Source: Bhargavaea sp. CC-171006 (GTDB lineage Bacteria > Bacillota > Bacilli > Bacillales_A > Planococcaceae). Taken from it: a stretch of DNA of 64,000 nucleotides. Shown piece after piece: positions 8,102 to 17,552 of the stretch. The stretch is taken from assembly GCF_009761675.1 (NCBI RefSeq), contig NZ_QUZH01000026.1:1-64000 (forward strand). The letters run 5' to 3'. The notes beneath the pieces are model-generated. The model saw nothing but the letters and a program-made list of their open reading frames with translations, was not told the DNA's origin and ran no database searches. The position numbers were made by a program, and so were the translations under genes. Every line of letters begins with the position of its first letter. Position 1 is the stretch's first letter.

Positions 8102-9997
8102 ATGGAAACAAAAAATGAGAAAGGACTATTCCCTTTTTCTATAATGTTTATTGGTATAGCCTGGTGTTTATTTCAGTTGTACACGGCTGCTTTTGGTGTC
8201 TTGCCAGCATTACAACAAAGATCTATTCACTTGCTCTTTGCGCTTGTGATGATATTTCTACTGTTCCCTTTCTCAGTTAGTAACCCAATTAATAAAGATA
8301 GATTTACTGTAGAAAAGACTTTGATGGTTGTTCTATCGTTATTTGCAACAGGATACATTGCTATAAACCATGTTGAAATCTGGTCGTTGACTGGTAATCT
8401 CTCTATAATGCAAGAAATTATCAGTTTCCTGATTATTCTTCTTGTTCTCGAAGCAACGAGGAGAGTTGTGGGGTGGTCACTTCCAATTATTGCAATGATA
8501 TTTATTGCATATTCTTATTTTGGAAGTTACCTTCCAGCCCTCTTCCAGCATCAAGGTTATACACTGTCGGAACTGTTTAGACATGAGGTAATGGGATTAG
8601 AGGGTATATTCGGTGTCGCGTTGGGTGTAGCTGCCACATTCGTATTTCTCTTTATTTTGTACGCGGCAATTCTGCAGGTTTCCGGCGGTGGACAAATCTT
8701 CATAGATCTGTCGACTGCTGTAGTCGGAAAAATTCGTGGGGGTCCTGCCAAAATATCGGTGATTGCAAGTTGTTTATTCGGCTCTATTTCCGGCAGTGCA
8801 GTAGCAAATACTGCAGGAACAGGTGCTTTCACCATTCCATTGATGAAAAAGACAGGTTATTCTAAGCGTTTTGCTGCTTCCGTGGAAGCCGTATCTTCTA
8901 CAGGGGGGCAATTTATGCCGCCGGTTATGGGATCTGCAGCGTTCTTAATTGCGGAGGTACTCTCAATCCCATTTTGGCAAGTAGCCCTTGGAGCATTGAT
9001 TCCTGGCGTTCTCTACTATGTAGCAGTATTCATTATGGTGGATATTGAAGCTGTGAAGAATGGAATAAAAGGAATGGAGCCGAAGGATATCCCAAGTCTC
9101 CGGGAAACTTTTAGAAAAGGATGGCATTTAATGCTGTCTCCTTTGACGCTAGTTTTCTTGCTCCTATATCTGCAATGGTCACCAATGAAAGCAGCCTTCT
9201 GGGCGATTGTTATTACGATTATATCTACATTTGTAAATAAAAATAATCGGATGACAATCTCTCAATTATTCTCAAGTATGAAGAAAGGCGCAGTTGGTTC
9301 GCTTGAAACTACAATTGCATGCGCATGTGTTGGAATTGTTATTGGGGTGATTAACCAGACTGGACTCGGTTTCTCTATTTCTTCCATTCTGATTACTCTT
9401 GCAGGGGAAAATCTTTTCCTTCTTCTATTGCTGACTATGGTAGTCTCACTAATTCTTGGCATGGGTCTCCCGACAGTTGCAGCCTATTTAGTTCTAAGTG
9501 TAATGGTCGCACCGGCTTTAGTTAATTTGGGTGTAAACCCGCTCGCTGCACATTTGTTTATCTTCTATTTTGGTATTATCTCCGCAATCACACCTCCAGT
9601 TGCCCTTGCATCAATAGTTGCAGCCGGGATTGCGGAAGAGAAGCCTTTGGTAACGAGCCTAACTTCTTTAAAACTTGGTATTCCTGGATTCTTGTTGCCG
9701 TTTATGTTCGTTTTAGGTCCAGAGCTGATTCTCGAAGGGACTGCTATTAATATCATCATCAGTGTGATCACTGCCCTATTTGGAATATACTCACTGGCAG
9801 TTGCAATTCAAAAGTATCACATTCGTCCGATGAGACTATGGGAGAGCTTAATTTTCGGTATTTCTGCAGTCGGTCTCCTTTACCCAGGATGGCTTACAGA
9901 CTTGGTAGGGATATCTGTAATCGTATTCATGTCATTGTATCTTTGGAAAACTAAGAACAAAGTTGTTAGTAGCATAAACAAATCATTGGCAGTTTAG
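8102..9997 (+). CDS. TRAP transporter permease, fused small and large subunits
   Basis: A 631-residue polytopic membrane protein. The first roughly 170 residues hold about four helices equivalent to the small (DctQ) subunit. The rest is the DctM-like transport domain, with the conserved stretch GSISGSAVANTAGTG near residues 225-240 and GLGFSISS further on. Such 4TM/12TM fusions partner TAXI-type binding proteins and use ion gradients for high-affinity uptake. It follows the binding-protein gene by 75 bp and precedes the CoA-ligase gene by 30 bp, which places substrate import and activation in one transcription unit. Confidence 0.92.
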   Translation: METKNEKGLFPFSIMFIGIAWCLFQLYTAAFGVLPALQQRSIHLLFALVMIFLLFPFSVSNPINKDRFTVEKTLMVVLSLFATGYIAINHVEIWSLTGNLSIMQEIISFLIILLVLEATRRVVGWSLPIIAMIFIAYSYFGSYLPALFQHQGYTLSELFRHEVMGLEGIFGVALGVAATFVFLFILYAAILQVSGGGQIFIDLSTAVVGKIRGGPAKISVIASCLFGSISGSAVANTAGTGAFTIPLMKKTGYSKRFAASVEAVSSTGGQFMPPVMGSAAFLIAEVLSIPFWQVALGALIPGVLYYVAVFIMVDIEAVKNGIKGMEPKDIPSLRETFRKGWHLMLSPLTLVFLLLYLQWSPMKAAFWAIVITIISTFVNKNNRMTISQLFSSMKKGAVGSLETTIACACVGIVIGVINQTGLGFSISSILITLAGENLFLLLLLTMVVSLILGMGLPTVAAYLVLSVMVAPALVNLGVNPLAAHLFIFYFGIISAITPPVALASIVAAGIAEEKPLVTSLTSLKLGIPGFLLPFMFVLGPELILEGTAINIIISVITALFGIYSLAVAIQKYHIRPMRLWESLIFGISAVGLLYPGWLTDLVGISVIVFMSLYLWKTKNKVVSSINKSLAV

Positions 9998-10027
9998 ATG
10001 AAAATTGAAGGGTGAGGGGAATAAATT

Positions 10028-12184
10028 ATGACTATGAAAGTTACGAGTCCAGTCGAAAAAGAGAATGATTTTAGTAGCTTTTTGAAACCCGAGAGTATTG
10101 CAATAATCGGAGCTTCAAATGACCCAGGCAAAATTAGTGGAAGACCGATTGAATATCTGTTGCGGTATGGGTATGAAGGTAAGATTTATCCTGTAAATCC
10201 TAAGTATGATTCCATCCAAGGACTGAAGTCATACCGGTCTATACAAGAGCTTCCGATGGGAGTTGATCTTGCAATTATAGCGATTGGTGCAAAGTACGTA
10301 GTACAAAATTTAAAGGCGTGCATTGAAAAACAAGTCAAGTCATGTATGATCTTCAGTTCCGGCTTTGCAGAGATGGGAGAAGAAGGACGGAAACTACAAG
10401 AAGAAATTTCGGTAATTGCAGCACAATCAGGTCTATTCATTATTGGCCCTAATTGCCAAGGATTGGCGAATTTAAAACAGCGAAGCATTACTTCTTTTTC
10501 AACTGCCTTTGTAGAGGGAGATTTGGTGAATGGTTCTTCAGCAATATTGAGTCAAAGTGGTGCGGTAGCAGCAATGGTTTATAACATGCAAAAAGAAGAA
10601 GGCACAGGCATTAAATACTGGGCATCAACAGGAAATGAATCTGACATCAATATTCCACGAATTGCAACTTATATACTAGAAGATGATGATATTAATATGA
10701 TTCAAATTTACATGGAATCGATTAAAGATGGTGAAGAATTGATTGATTTAGGAAAAAAATCAGTTGAACTTGATAAGCCAGTTCTTGTCTTAAAGCCCGG
10801 TAAAAGCGAGGAAGCTCAAAAAGCCGCAAGTTCTCATACGGGAGCGCTAGCGGCAGAAGACGCGGTAATAAATAAAGCATTCGATCAATTCGGCCTTGTT
10901 CGTGTTGATGACGTAAATGAATTAAGTTCGTTCTCGAAGGTCTTTCGACTTGATAAAAGAGTTAAGGGAAAGAACGTAGCTATCCTCAGTAATTCTGGCG
11001 GACTCGGTGTTATGATGGTAGATAAATGTAAAGAGTTCGGCCTTAATCTTGCGGAATTTGAAGAAGAAACCATTAAACGTTTAGAAGGAATTTTGCCAAT
11101 CTTCGCATCTTTTGAGAACCCTATTGATGTTACTGCACAATTACTAAACGACAAAGAGCTTCTTTCAAATGCATTACCAATTCTAATGGATGATCCAAAC
11201 GTAGATATTATTTTATTTGGGCTCGGCATCATCGGTAAAGGATATGATATCGATACCATTATGGGGGATATCATAGAAGCCCAATCAGTTGGGGAGAAAT
11301 TGATTGGTGTCGCTTGGGTAGGAAGTCAAAAAGGTAAAGTAGAAATCTTTAATAAGAATGATGTACCAGCTTTCGAGGATCCTTCGCTTTGTGTGAAGGC
11401 TTTCGCCAAGTATGCCCAGTATTGCATTGAAGCAAAAGGAAATTCTACTATAAATGATTCCATAACTTTATTTGATATGACCGAATTGCTAGTAAGTGCA
11501 GAAACACATAACGGGTTTATGTCTGAATATGACAGTAAACGAGTACTTAAAGATAACTTCCCAATTGGAAAAGGGTTCGTGTGTGGAAGTTCAAGTGAAC
11601 TATTAGAACTAAGTGAACAACTGAATTTTCCTGTAGTACTCAAGGTGAATTCCCCGAAAATCCAGCATAAATCTGATATTGGTGGAGTGAAACTCAATAT
11701 TAAAAATAAGCAAGAGTTGTTGAGTGTTTATTCTAATATGAAGTCCAATGAATTGTTAGTTGATGGAAACGGAAATTTAGAAACTATTGTAGAAGAGATG
11801 GCAGATAGCGGTTTTGAAATTAGCCTCGGTATGAAAAAAGATCCAGTCTTTGGTCCAGTCATAATGGTAGCTTCAGGAGGGGTATTCATTGAAGTTTTGA
11901 AAGACTTCCAATTACTAATTCCTCCAATTTCGAATGAGCAAGCAAAGGCTGCGATTGAAAATTTGATGATGTTTCCTGTAATGAAGGGAGCTCGCGGGAG
12001 TACACCTAAAGATATTGATTCATTAGTAGATGTGGTAGTAAAGTTCTCGCAATTTGTAGTGCAAAACGAAGCGTTTTTGGAAGAGATTGATCTTAATCCA
12101 GTTATTGTCCACGAAGAAGGAAAAGGTGTCACAATTGTCGACGCTTTAATTAAAAATGTAAGGAGTAGTGAGCATATTGACTAA
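10028..12184 (+). CDS. ADP-forming acyl-CoA synthetase, fused alpha-beta
   Basis: A 718-residue NDP-forming acid-CoA ligase. The N-terminal CoA-binding Rossmann domain (IAIIGASNDPGKISG) is followed by the ligase-CoA domain, with the phosphorylated histidine in SSHTGALA near residue 270. The C-terminal half is the ATP-grasp part (FPVVLKVNSPKIQHKSDIGG and PVIMVASGG). It makes an acyl-CoA from the free acid with ATP and releases ADP, a cheaper reaction than the AMP-forming ligases elsewhere in the window. It sits directly behind the TRAP permease, so it most likely activates the imported acid. The next gene starts inside its 3' end. Confidence 0.9.
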   Translation: MTMKVTSPVEKENDFSSFLKPESIAIIGASNDPGKISGRPIEYLLRYGYEGKIYPVNPKYDSIQGLKSYRSIQELPMGVDLAIIAIGAKYVVQNLKACIEKQVKSCMIFSSGFAEMGEEGRKLQEEISVIAAQSGLFIIGPNCQGLANLKQRSITSFSTAFVEGDLVNGSSAILSQSGAVAAMVYNMQKEEGTGIKYWASTGNESDINIPRIATYILEDDDINMIQIYMESIKDGEELIDLGKKSVELDKPVLVLKPGKSEEAQKAASSHTGALAAEDAVINKAFDQFGLVRVDDVNELSSFSKVFRLDKRVKGKNVAILSNSGGLGVMMVDKCKEFGLNLAEFEEETIKRLEGILPIFASFENPIDVTAQLLNDKELLSNALPILMDDPNVDIILFGLGIIGKGYDIDTIMGDIIEAQSVGEKLIGVAWVGSQKGKVEIFNKNDVPAFEDPSLCVKAFAKYAQYCIEAKGNSTINDSITLFDMTELLVSAETHNGFMSEYDSKRVLKDNFPIGKGFVCGSSSELLELSEQLNFPVVLKVNSPKIQHKSDIGGVKLNIKNKQELLSVYSNMKSNELLVDGNGNLETIVEEMADSGFEISLGMKKDPVFGPVIMVASGGVFIEVLKDFQLLIPPISNEQAKAAIENLMMFPVMKGARGSTPKDIDSLVDVVVKFSQFVVQNEAFLEEIDLNPVIVHEEGKGVTIVDALIKNVRSSEHID

Positions 12185-12959
12185 TAACTTTATCGATTTG
12201 GAAGATCAAAAGGGCGTAAGATTTATCACGATAAATCGTCCGGATTCTTTAAATGCTTTAAACTATGACGTAATTCAACAACTCGAGGATGTTTTGAGAG
12301 AAAGTCAATATAACGAGTCGGTTCGTACCATTGTTATAAAAGGAAATGGAAAAGCTTTTTGTGCAGGTGATGACCTGAGGGGAATGGGCACTGAACAGCA
12401 ACCTGTTCCTAAGGGAAATAGAAAACGAGCAGAATTGGGTTATGGGCGTGTTATTACCGCTATAAGAAGTATTGATAAGCCTGTAATTGCCCAAGTCCAC
12501 GGATATGCACTTGGGGCAGGGTGCGACATCGCCCTTGCTTGTGATTTGGTCTATGCAGCAGAGGATACGCGGTTTGGGCTAGTTTTTGCTAAACGTGGAC
12601 TTGTTGCCGGAACAGTTTTACTCCCTAAATTGGTTGGATACCAAAAGGCGTGTGAGTATTTATTCCTAGGTGAGCAATTTAGTGTTACAGAGGCAAAACG
12701 TATTGGCCTTGTTAATGAGATTTGCAGCAACGATGAATTGACTGGTGCAGTGAAAGACCTTGCTGAACGTCTGGCGACTGCTCCAACCGCTGCAATTGGA
12801 TTAATTAAGAGGGCAATTAACGAGAGCATTGGTGCATCTATTGAGGAATCAGTTCGACACCAAAACAATGCAATAGCTTCTTCCTATACAACTCATGATT
12901 ACGAGGAAGGGAAAAAGGCATTTCAAGAGAAACGTGAACCAGTTTACCTTGGACGATAA
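12177..12959 (+). CDS. Crotonase family, isomerase-like active site
   Basis: A 260-residue enoyl-CoA hydratase/isomerase family protein. I prefer TTG 12177, 11 nt after AGGAG; GTG 12168 lies only 2 nt from it. Oxyanion-hole segments AFCAGDDLRGMG and HGYALGAGCDIALACDL are intact. At the first catalytic glutamate, where hydratases read a PE pair, this protein has LVFAKRGLVAG, so that Glu is absent; the second (YQKACEYLF) is kept. One-glutamate crotonases include double-bond isomerases such as PaaG-like and delta3-delta2-enoyl-CoA isomerases. An isomerase role is therefore more likely than hydration. Confidence 0.85.
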   Translation: MTNNFIDLEDQKGVRFITINRPDSLNALNYDVIQQLEDVLRESQYNESVRTIVIKGNGKAFCAGDDLRGMGTEQQPVPKGNRKRAELGYGRVITAIRSIDKPVIAQVHGYALGAGCDIALACDLVYAAEDTRFGLVFAKRGLVAGTVLLPKLVGYQKACEYLFLGEQFSVTEAKRIGLVNEICSNDELTGAVKDLAERLATAPTAAIGLIKRAINESIGASIEESVRHQNNAIASSYTTHDYEEGKKAFQEKREPVYLGR

Positions 12960-12979
12960 CACATGCTTAGGAGGATACT

Positions 12980-13375
12980 ATGGCATCGTTTAATTACAGA
13001 ACAACTGTCATTGGAAAGGAATATAAAACTGAGTATGAAATTACCGATCGCTTAGCTAAGAAGTTTTTGCAGTCTCTATATATCGAAGACGAAGAGTCTT
13101 GGCAATCGGAACTACCCTATTCAATCTTTTTAACTTATCACGTTTGGAACAATACAATTGGAAATCCAGTACCAGGTACAATTCATTTAAAGCAAAAAAA
13201 TGAAAACTTTAAAAGAGCTAAAATAGGTGATCGATTTGAAGTCACGGTTAAAGTCAAAGACAAGTATCAGAGTAAAGGAAGAGACTACTTGATTCTTGAA
13301 ACCTCATTTAATAAAGAAGGAACACTATATTGCATTGAAAACACAACTTATCTGTGGGGCTTTGCTAATGGCTAA
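12980..13375 (+). CDS. MaoC-like dehydratase, N-terminal-type subunit
   Basis: A 131-residue hot-dog-fold protein resembling the FAS1-like/MaoC N-terminal dehydratase domain: FNYRTTVIGKEYKTEYEIT at the start and SILT/IFLT-type core strands around residue 50. In two-subunit MaoC hydratases this half lacks the catalytic residues and pairs with a catalytic subunit. The next gene overlaps it by 8 bp and encodes exactly such a partner, so the two probably form a heteromeric (R)-specific enoyl-CoA hydratase. AGGAGG precedes the ATG. Confidence 0.75.
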   Translation: MASFNYRTTVIGKEYKTEYEITDRLAKKFLQSLYIEDEESWQSELPYSIFLTYHVWNNTIGNPVPGTIHLKQKNENFKRAKIGDRFEVTVKVKDKYQSKGRDYLILETSFNKEGTLYCIENTTYLWGFANG

Positions 13376-13742
13376 TAAAAGTTTATCCGAAAAAGAGCGA
13401 ACCAGTAGAGTGATCAGAGTATCTCAAGAGCAAGTTAACGCATTTGCAGAAGCCACTGGCGGTACAGGAGCAATTCATACTGATCCTGTTTATGCGGCTA
13501 ACACTCCTTTTGGTAAACCTCTTGTACATGGGCTATTATTGTTGGTTTTGATTGAGCAAGAAGTTGAAGCTTTATTTGAAAGAGAAGCAGTGGTATATCA
13601 AGTGACGTTTATAAAACCTATTGTTATAAACCAAGAATTCACTATCCATATAACCAATCTAATGAATAAGGAATTAAAAGTTAGTATTGAAGCTGACGGG
13701 GAAACAATGGTAATCGGAAAAGTACAAAGAAATGTTATCTAA
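13368..13742 (+). CDS. MaoC-like hydratase, catalytic-type subunit with altered Asp
   Basis: A 124-residue MaoC domain protein starting at ATG 13368, overlapping the preceding stop by 8 bp. The hydratase-2 motif is present as ATGGTGAIHTDPVYAA...FGKPLVHG. The catalytic His is kept (H37), but the usual Asp of the TGD-x-N-P-x-H pattern is Gly (G32). Either a shifted acidic residue (D39) substitutes, the partner subunit supplies one, or the pair does not act as a normal hydratase. Expected role: adds water to a trans-2-enoyl-CoA to give the (R)-3-hydroxyacyl-CoA. Confidence 0.78.
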   Translation: MANKSLSEKERTSRVIRVSQEQVNAFAEATGGTGAIHTDPVYAANTPFGKPLVHGLLLLVLIEQEVEALFEREAVVYQVTFIKPIVINQEFTIHITNLMNKELKVSIEADGETMVIGKVQRNVI

Positions 13743-13755
13743 GTAGGTGAGAGCG

Positions 13756-14517
13756 ATGCAACGGTTTAGCAACAAGGTAGTTGTAGTGACAGGAGGGGCC
13801 CAAGGCATTGGAGAAGCAACAGTAAAGCGTTTTGTAAAAGAGGGGGCCCAAGTTGCTATTATTGACTACCAAGATGAAATGGCCCAAAACCTTGCCAATA
13901 AGCTTCGTAAAGAGGGCAAAGTTACAGAAAGTTATCAGTGTGACGTTACAAACAGTGAAGAAGTAGTTCAGTGTTTTAAGGAAATTCACTATAAATTCGG
14001 CAGAATTGATGTATTGGTGAATAATGCAGGAGTAACTCGAGATAACTTGTTATTTAAGATGAATGAAAATGAATGGGAAATTGTTATAGATACACATTTA
14101 AAAGGAAGTTTCTTATGTTCTCGGGAAGCACAAAAATATATGGTGAAACAGAAATCAGGAAAAATAGTAATGCTCTCCTCAAGGTCTGCCCTTGGCAAGA
14201 GAGGCCAAACTAATTACGCAGCTGCCAAGGCTGGAATCCAGGGGATGACCAAGACTATGGCTATTGAATTGGGGCCCTATGGCATCAATGTAAATGCCGT
14301 TGCACCTGGCTTTATTGAAACTGAAATGACGAAATCGATTGCAGAAAGAACTGGAGTTTCTTATGAAGACATAAAAGAAAACGTAATAAAGAGCAATGCA
14401 ATCAAACGCGTCGGTGAACCGCAAGACGTTGCAAGCATTATTGCATTTCTTGCATCAGAGGAGGCTTCGTATGTTACGGGGCAAGTAATTTATGTAGCAG
14501 GTAATGTTACCAATTAA
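13756..14517 (+). CDS. SDR oxidoreductase, FabG-like
   Basis: A 253-residue short-chain dehydrogenase from ATG 13756, with AGGTGA 6 nt upstream. The nucleotide-binding TGGAQGIGEA, the NNAG motif, the catalytic Ser in SSRSALG and YAAAK are all intact. The C-terminus EEASYVTGQVIYVAGN is typical of 3-oxoacyl reductases. Next to a MaoC pair it most plausibly oxidises an (R)-3-hydroxyacyl-CoA to the 3-oxoacyl-CoA, or acts on another alcohol intermediate. The cofactor preference (Asp in IIDYQD after beta-2) fits NAD rather than NADP. Confidence 0.88.
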   Translation: MQRFSNKVVVVTGGAQGIGEATVKRFVKEGAQVAIIDYQDEMAQNLANKLRKEGKVTESYQCDVTNSEEVVQCFKEIHYKFGRIDVLVNNAGVTRDNLLFKMNENEWEIVIDTHLKGSFLCSREAQKYMVKQKSGKIVMLSSRSALGKRGQTNYAAAKAGIQGMTKTMAIELGPYGINVNAVAPGFIETEMTKSIAERTGVSYEDIKENVIKSNAIKRVGEPQDVASIIAFLASEEASYVTGQVIYVAGNVTN

Positions 14518-14539
14518 AAATTGATAGGAGCGGATGTAG

Positions 14540-15346
14540 ATGGTAAACACAGGTGGTAGTGTAACTATGGATTACAAAAATATTAAAGTCGATAGGGAAG
14601 GTAACTTAGCGTTCCTAATTATCAATCGGGAAGAGTCTAGAAATGCTCTCAACCAAGAAACGTTAGATGAAATGAAAGACTATATGAATTCGGTAAAAAA
14701 CGATCCAAGCATTGGAGCTATTGCTATTACAGGTGCCGGGGAAAAATCTTTTGCTGCCGGAGCGGATATTAAGCAACTTCATGATCGCTCAATGTTAGAG
14801 ATTCTGCAATCTGGCGGAATGAAAGAGTTCTATAACTATATCGAGAGCTATGAAAAACCAACTATTGCAATGATTAATGGGTTTGCATTAGGTGGGGGAT
14901 TTGAACTGGCACTTGCATGTGATATCCGTATCGCTTCCGAGAATGCAAAGGTAGGTCTTCCTGAGCTAAACCTCGGTATCATTCCGGGGGCGGGTGGCAC
15001 ACAGCGTCTCGCTAGACTTATCGGAAAGGGGAAAGCTATTGAACTTATTTTGACAGGAAAAATCCTAACCGCAAACCAGGCTAAAGACAAGGATATTATT
15101 TCGGAAGTTGTTCCTATTGAAGATTTACGTCAAACTGCTACTGATTTAGCAGAGACGATTCTTAATAAAGGTCCATTGGCAGTCAGGTTAGCCAAGTTAG
15201 CGATTCAGTACGGAACAGAAACAGATCAAAATACCGGGTTGATGATTGAAAAGCTTGCACAGGCAGTACTGTTCGCTACCGATGACAAAAATGAAGGCAC
15301 TGCTGCATTTGTAGAGAAACGAAAACCGCAGTTCAGTGGAAACTAA
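14540..15346 (+). CDS. Enoyl-CoA hydratase, both catalytic glutamates present
   Basis: A 268-residue crotonase. ATG 14540 follows AGGAG by 9 nt; ATG 14567, behind AGGTGG, is a possible alternative that would remove nine residues. [11 protein letters not shown] and [16 protein letters not shown] form the oxyanion hole. [19 protein letters not shown] and KAIELILTG carry the two catalytic glutamates of true hydratases. It should hydrate trans-2-enoyl-CoA to the (S)-3-hydroxy product and pairs functionally with the hydroxyacyl-CoA dehydrogenase at 16573. The operon therefore holds both an (R)- and an (S)-type hydration route. Confidence 0.9.
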   Translation: MVNTGGSVTMDYKNIKVDREGNLAFLIINREESRNALNQETLDEMKDYMNSVKNDPSIGAIAITGAGEKSFAAGADIKQLHDRSMLEILQSGGMKEFYNYIESYEKPTIAMINGFALGGGFELALACDIRIASENAKVGLPELNLGIIPGAGGTQRLARLIGKGKAIELILTGKILTANQAKDKDIISEVVPIEDLRQTATDLAETILNKGPLAVRLAKLAIQYGTETDQNTGLMIEKLAQAVLFATDDKNEGTAAFVEKRKPQFSGN

Positions 15347-15363
15347 AGAGAGGGGGGATTGAA

Positions 15364-16551
15364 GTGAACGATCGATATGTAATCGTTAGTGGGGTAAGGA
15401 CGCCAATTGGTAGATTTGGCGGTTCACTCCGAAATATTGATTCTGGAAAACTGGCAAGTATCGCAATTAAGGAAGCGGTTAATAGAGCAGGCATAGAACC
15501 TTACCAAGTTGATGAAGTAGTAATGGGCGAAGTCAGACAAACATCTGAATCATCAAATGTTGCAAGAGTCGCAGCTTTGCGGTCTGGCATTCCGATAGAT
15601 AAGCCGGCATTTACCGTAAACCGCCTGTGTGCTTCAGGCATGCAGGCAATAGTGTCTGCTATTCAGCAAATCGCCTTTAATCAAGCAGATATTGTTGTGG
15701 CTGGAGGGACTGAAAACTTAAGCAGGGCTCCGTTTTACATATTTAACGCCCGCTTTGGAGAGGGACCCCCAAAAATGATTGATTCAAATCTTTTGAATGG
15801 TCAACAGCCTATGGAGATGTATGGAGAAAACCTAGGGATGGGTATTACTGCTGAGAATTTGGCTGAGAAGTATGGGGTTAGTAGGGAGGAACAAGATGAA
15901 TTCGCAGTACTCAGCCAGCAGAAAGCAGCCAGAGCGATTGAGAAGGGAGTTTTTAATGATGAAATTATTCCCGTTGAAGTAAAGAGTAAAAAAGAAACAG
16001 TGATTTTTGATACAGATGAACACCCTAGGCCCAGCACAACGATTGAGAAACTGGCCAAATTACGACCTGCATTTAAGGAAGCAGGCTCAGTTACAGCCGG
16101 GAATGCTTGCGGTAGAAATGACGGGGCGGCAGCTTTAGTCATTATGAAGGAAGAAAAAGCGAACGAACTCGGACTAAGGCCTTTAGTTCGGATAGTAGAC
16201 TGGGCAACCTCAGGAGTAGGCCCAGAAATTATGGGTATTGGTCCAGTCCCGGCAGTTCAAGCCTTATTTGAGCGGACAGGACTCACTAAAGAAGATATTG
16301 ATTTGTTTGAACTTAATGAAGCTTTCGCTGCTCAAGCACTATCTGTTATTAAGGAACTTGAACTTGATATCAATAAAGTGAATGTTAATGGTGGTGCAAT
16401 TTCTTTAGGCCATCCGCTAGGAGCAACAGGGGCGAGAATAACAATTACGTTAATGCATGAGCTCATAAGACGTCAAGAGAGATATGGAGTTGCTACACTT
16501 TGTATCGGTGGTGGACAAGGCATGGCATTGCTAATTGAAAGAATTGCATAA
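15364..16551 (+). CDS. Thiolase, acetyl-CoA acetyltransferase family
   Basis: A 395-residue thiolase from a GTG start behind GAGAGGGGGG. The acyl-accepting Cys lies in [11 protein letters not shown] near residue 90, the His in [17 protein letters not shown] near 350, and the second Cys in CIGGGQGMA near 380. It cleaves 3-oxoacyl-CoA with CoA and should release acetyl-CoA as the last step of this pathway. It stands between the hydratase and the hydroxyacyl-CoA dehydrogenase. A second thiolase at 54830 serves the other beta-oxidation operon. Confidence 0.92.
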   Translation: MNDRYVIVSGVRTPIGRFGGSLRNIDSGKLASIAIKEAVNRAGIEPYQVDEVVMGEVRQTSESSNVARVAALRSGIPIDKPAFTVNRLCASGMQAIVSAIQQIAFNQADIVVAGGTENLSRAPFYIFNARFGEGPPKMIDSNLLNGQQPMEMYGENLGMGITAENLAEKYGVSREEQDEFAVLSQQKAARAIEKGVFNDEIIPVEVKSKKETVIFDTDEHPRPSTTIEKLAKLRPAFKEAGSVTAGNACGRNDGAAALVIMKEEKANELGLRPLVRIVDWATSGVGPEIMGIGPVPAVQALFERTGLTKEDIDLFELNEAFAAQALSVIKELELDINKVNVNGGAISLGHPLGATGARITITLMHELIRRQERYGVATLCIGGGQGMALLIERIA

Positions 16552-16572
16552 TTCACAAGAGGGGGATTTAAT

Positions 16573-17472
16573 ATGACGGTAAACACAATAATGGTTGTAG
16601 GATCAGGAACAATGGGCAGTGGCATCGCATATGTTGCTGCTGTTGGTGGGTATAATGTCATAGTTAACGATATTAATAAGGAAGCTCTGGACAGGGCTGA
16701 AGATAAAATAAACTCATCCTTCGAAACTGGAATTAAAAGGGGGAAAATTTCGACAGAGGATGCGGAGAAAGCTAAGTCATCTATTCAATACATTACGGAT
16801 CTAAAATCGGGAGCAGCAAGGGCAGATTTCGTTATAGAGGCAGTTCCCGAAATTATTAGTATAAAGAAAGAGACGTTTGAAAAGCTCGATCAATACACTA
16901 ACCCTGAGGCGATTTTAGCAACAAACACTTCTACAATGAGTCCGACGGAAATTGGATCATTTACAAAACGACCTGATAAAGTAATAGCCATGCACTTCTT
17001 TAATCCCGTTCCTAAAATGAAGTTAATAGAAGTAATAAAGGGACTCGAAACATCTAAGGAGACAACGACAATTGTCAAAGAAGTGGCTGAGAAGATGGGG
17101 AAAGAAACTGTATTTGTAAATGAATACCCAGGCTTTGTAACAAGCAGAATTAGTGCACTAGTTGGAAACGAAGCATTTAATATGCTTATGGAAGGAGTCG
17201 GTACTGCGGAAGAAATAGATAAGGCGATTGAATTGGGGTTGAATTATCCTATGGGGCCGTTTAAACTAGGTGATTTGGTCGGTCTTGATGTAAGGCTTAG
17301 AAATCTACAATATTTGCATGAAACTTTGGGAGAGACATATCGGCCAAGCCCCTTGCTCGTAAAGTATGTTAAAGCGGGGAGATTAGGGGTTAAAACTGGA
17401 AAAGGTGTTTATGATTATGAGGATACAGAAATTGAGAAAAAAGTGGACAGGACTCATCAATTAACTACTTGA
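16573..17472 (+). CDS. 3-hydroxyacyl-CoA dehydrogenase
   Basis: A 299-residue, single-function NAD-dependent dehydrogenase. The N-terminal Rossmann motif is VVGSGTMGSGIA. The conserved FFNPVPKMKLIEVIKG carries the catalytic-region His (AMHFFNP), and the C-terminal domain has YPGFVTSRI and NYPMGPFKLGDLVG. It oxidises (S)-3-hydroxyacyl-CoA, feeding the thiolase. It is the last gene of the IclR block; the bidirectional terminator at 17518 separates it from the convergent aromatic-degradation genes. Confidence 0.93.
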   Translation: MTVNTIMVVGSGTMGSGIAYVAAVGGYNVIVNDINKEALDRAEDKINSSFETGIKRGKISTEDAEKAKSSIQYITDLKSGAARADFVIEAVPEIISIKKETFEKLDQYTNPEAILATNTSTMSPTEIGSFTKRPDKVIAMHFFNPVPKMKLIEVIKGLETSKETTTIVKEVAEKMGKETVFVNEYPGFVTSRISALVGNEAFNMLMEGVGTAEEIDKAIELGLNYPMGPFKLGDLVGLDVRLRNLQYLHETLGETYRPSPLLVKYVKAGRLGVKTGKGVYDYEDTEIEKKVDRTHQLTT

Positions 17473-17517
17473 ACAAGGGTGTTCTTAAATGCCAATTAAA
17501 CATATACCAAAAATAAA

Positions 17518-17547
17518 GCCGGCAACCCTCCGCAAAGGGTTGCCGGC
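17518..17547. terminator. Bidirectional terminator
   Basis: A 12-bp perfect stem GCCGGCAACCCT / AGGGTTGCCGGC with a 6-nt loop, flanked by A-rich and T-rich tracts. It ends both the rightward IclR block and the leftward dioxygenase operon. Confidence 0.9.
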
Positions 17548-17552
17548 TTCTT

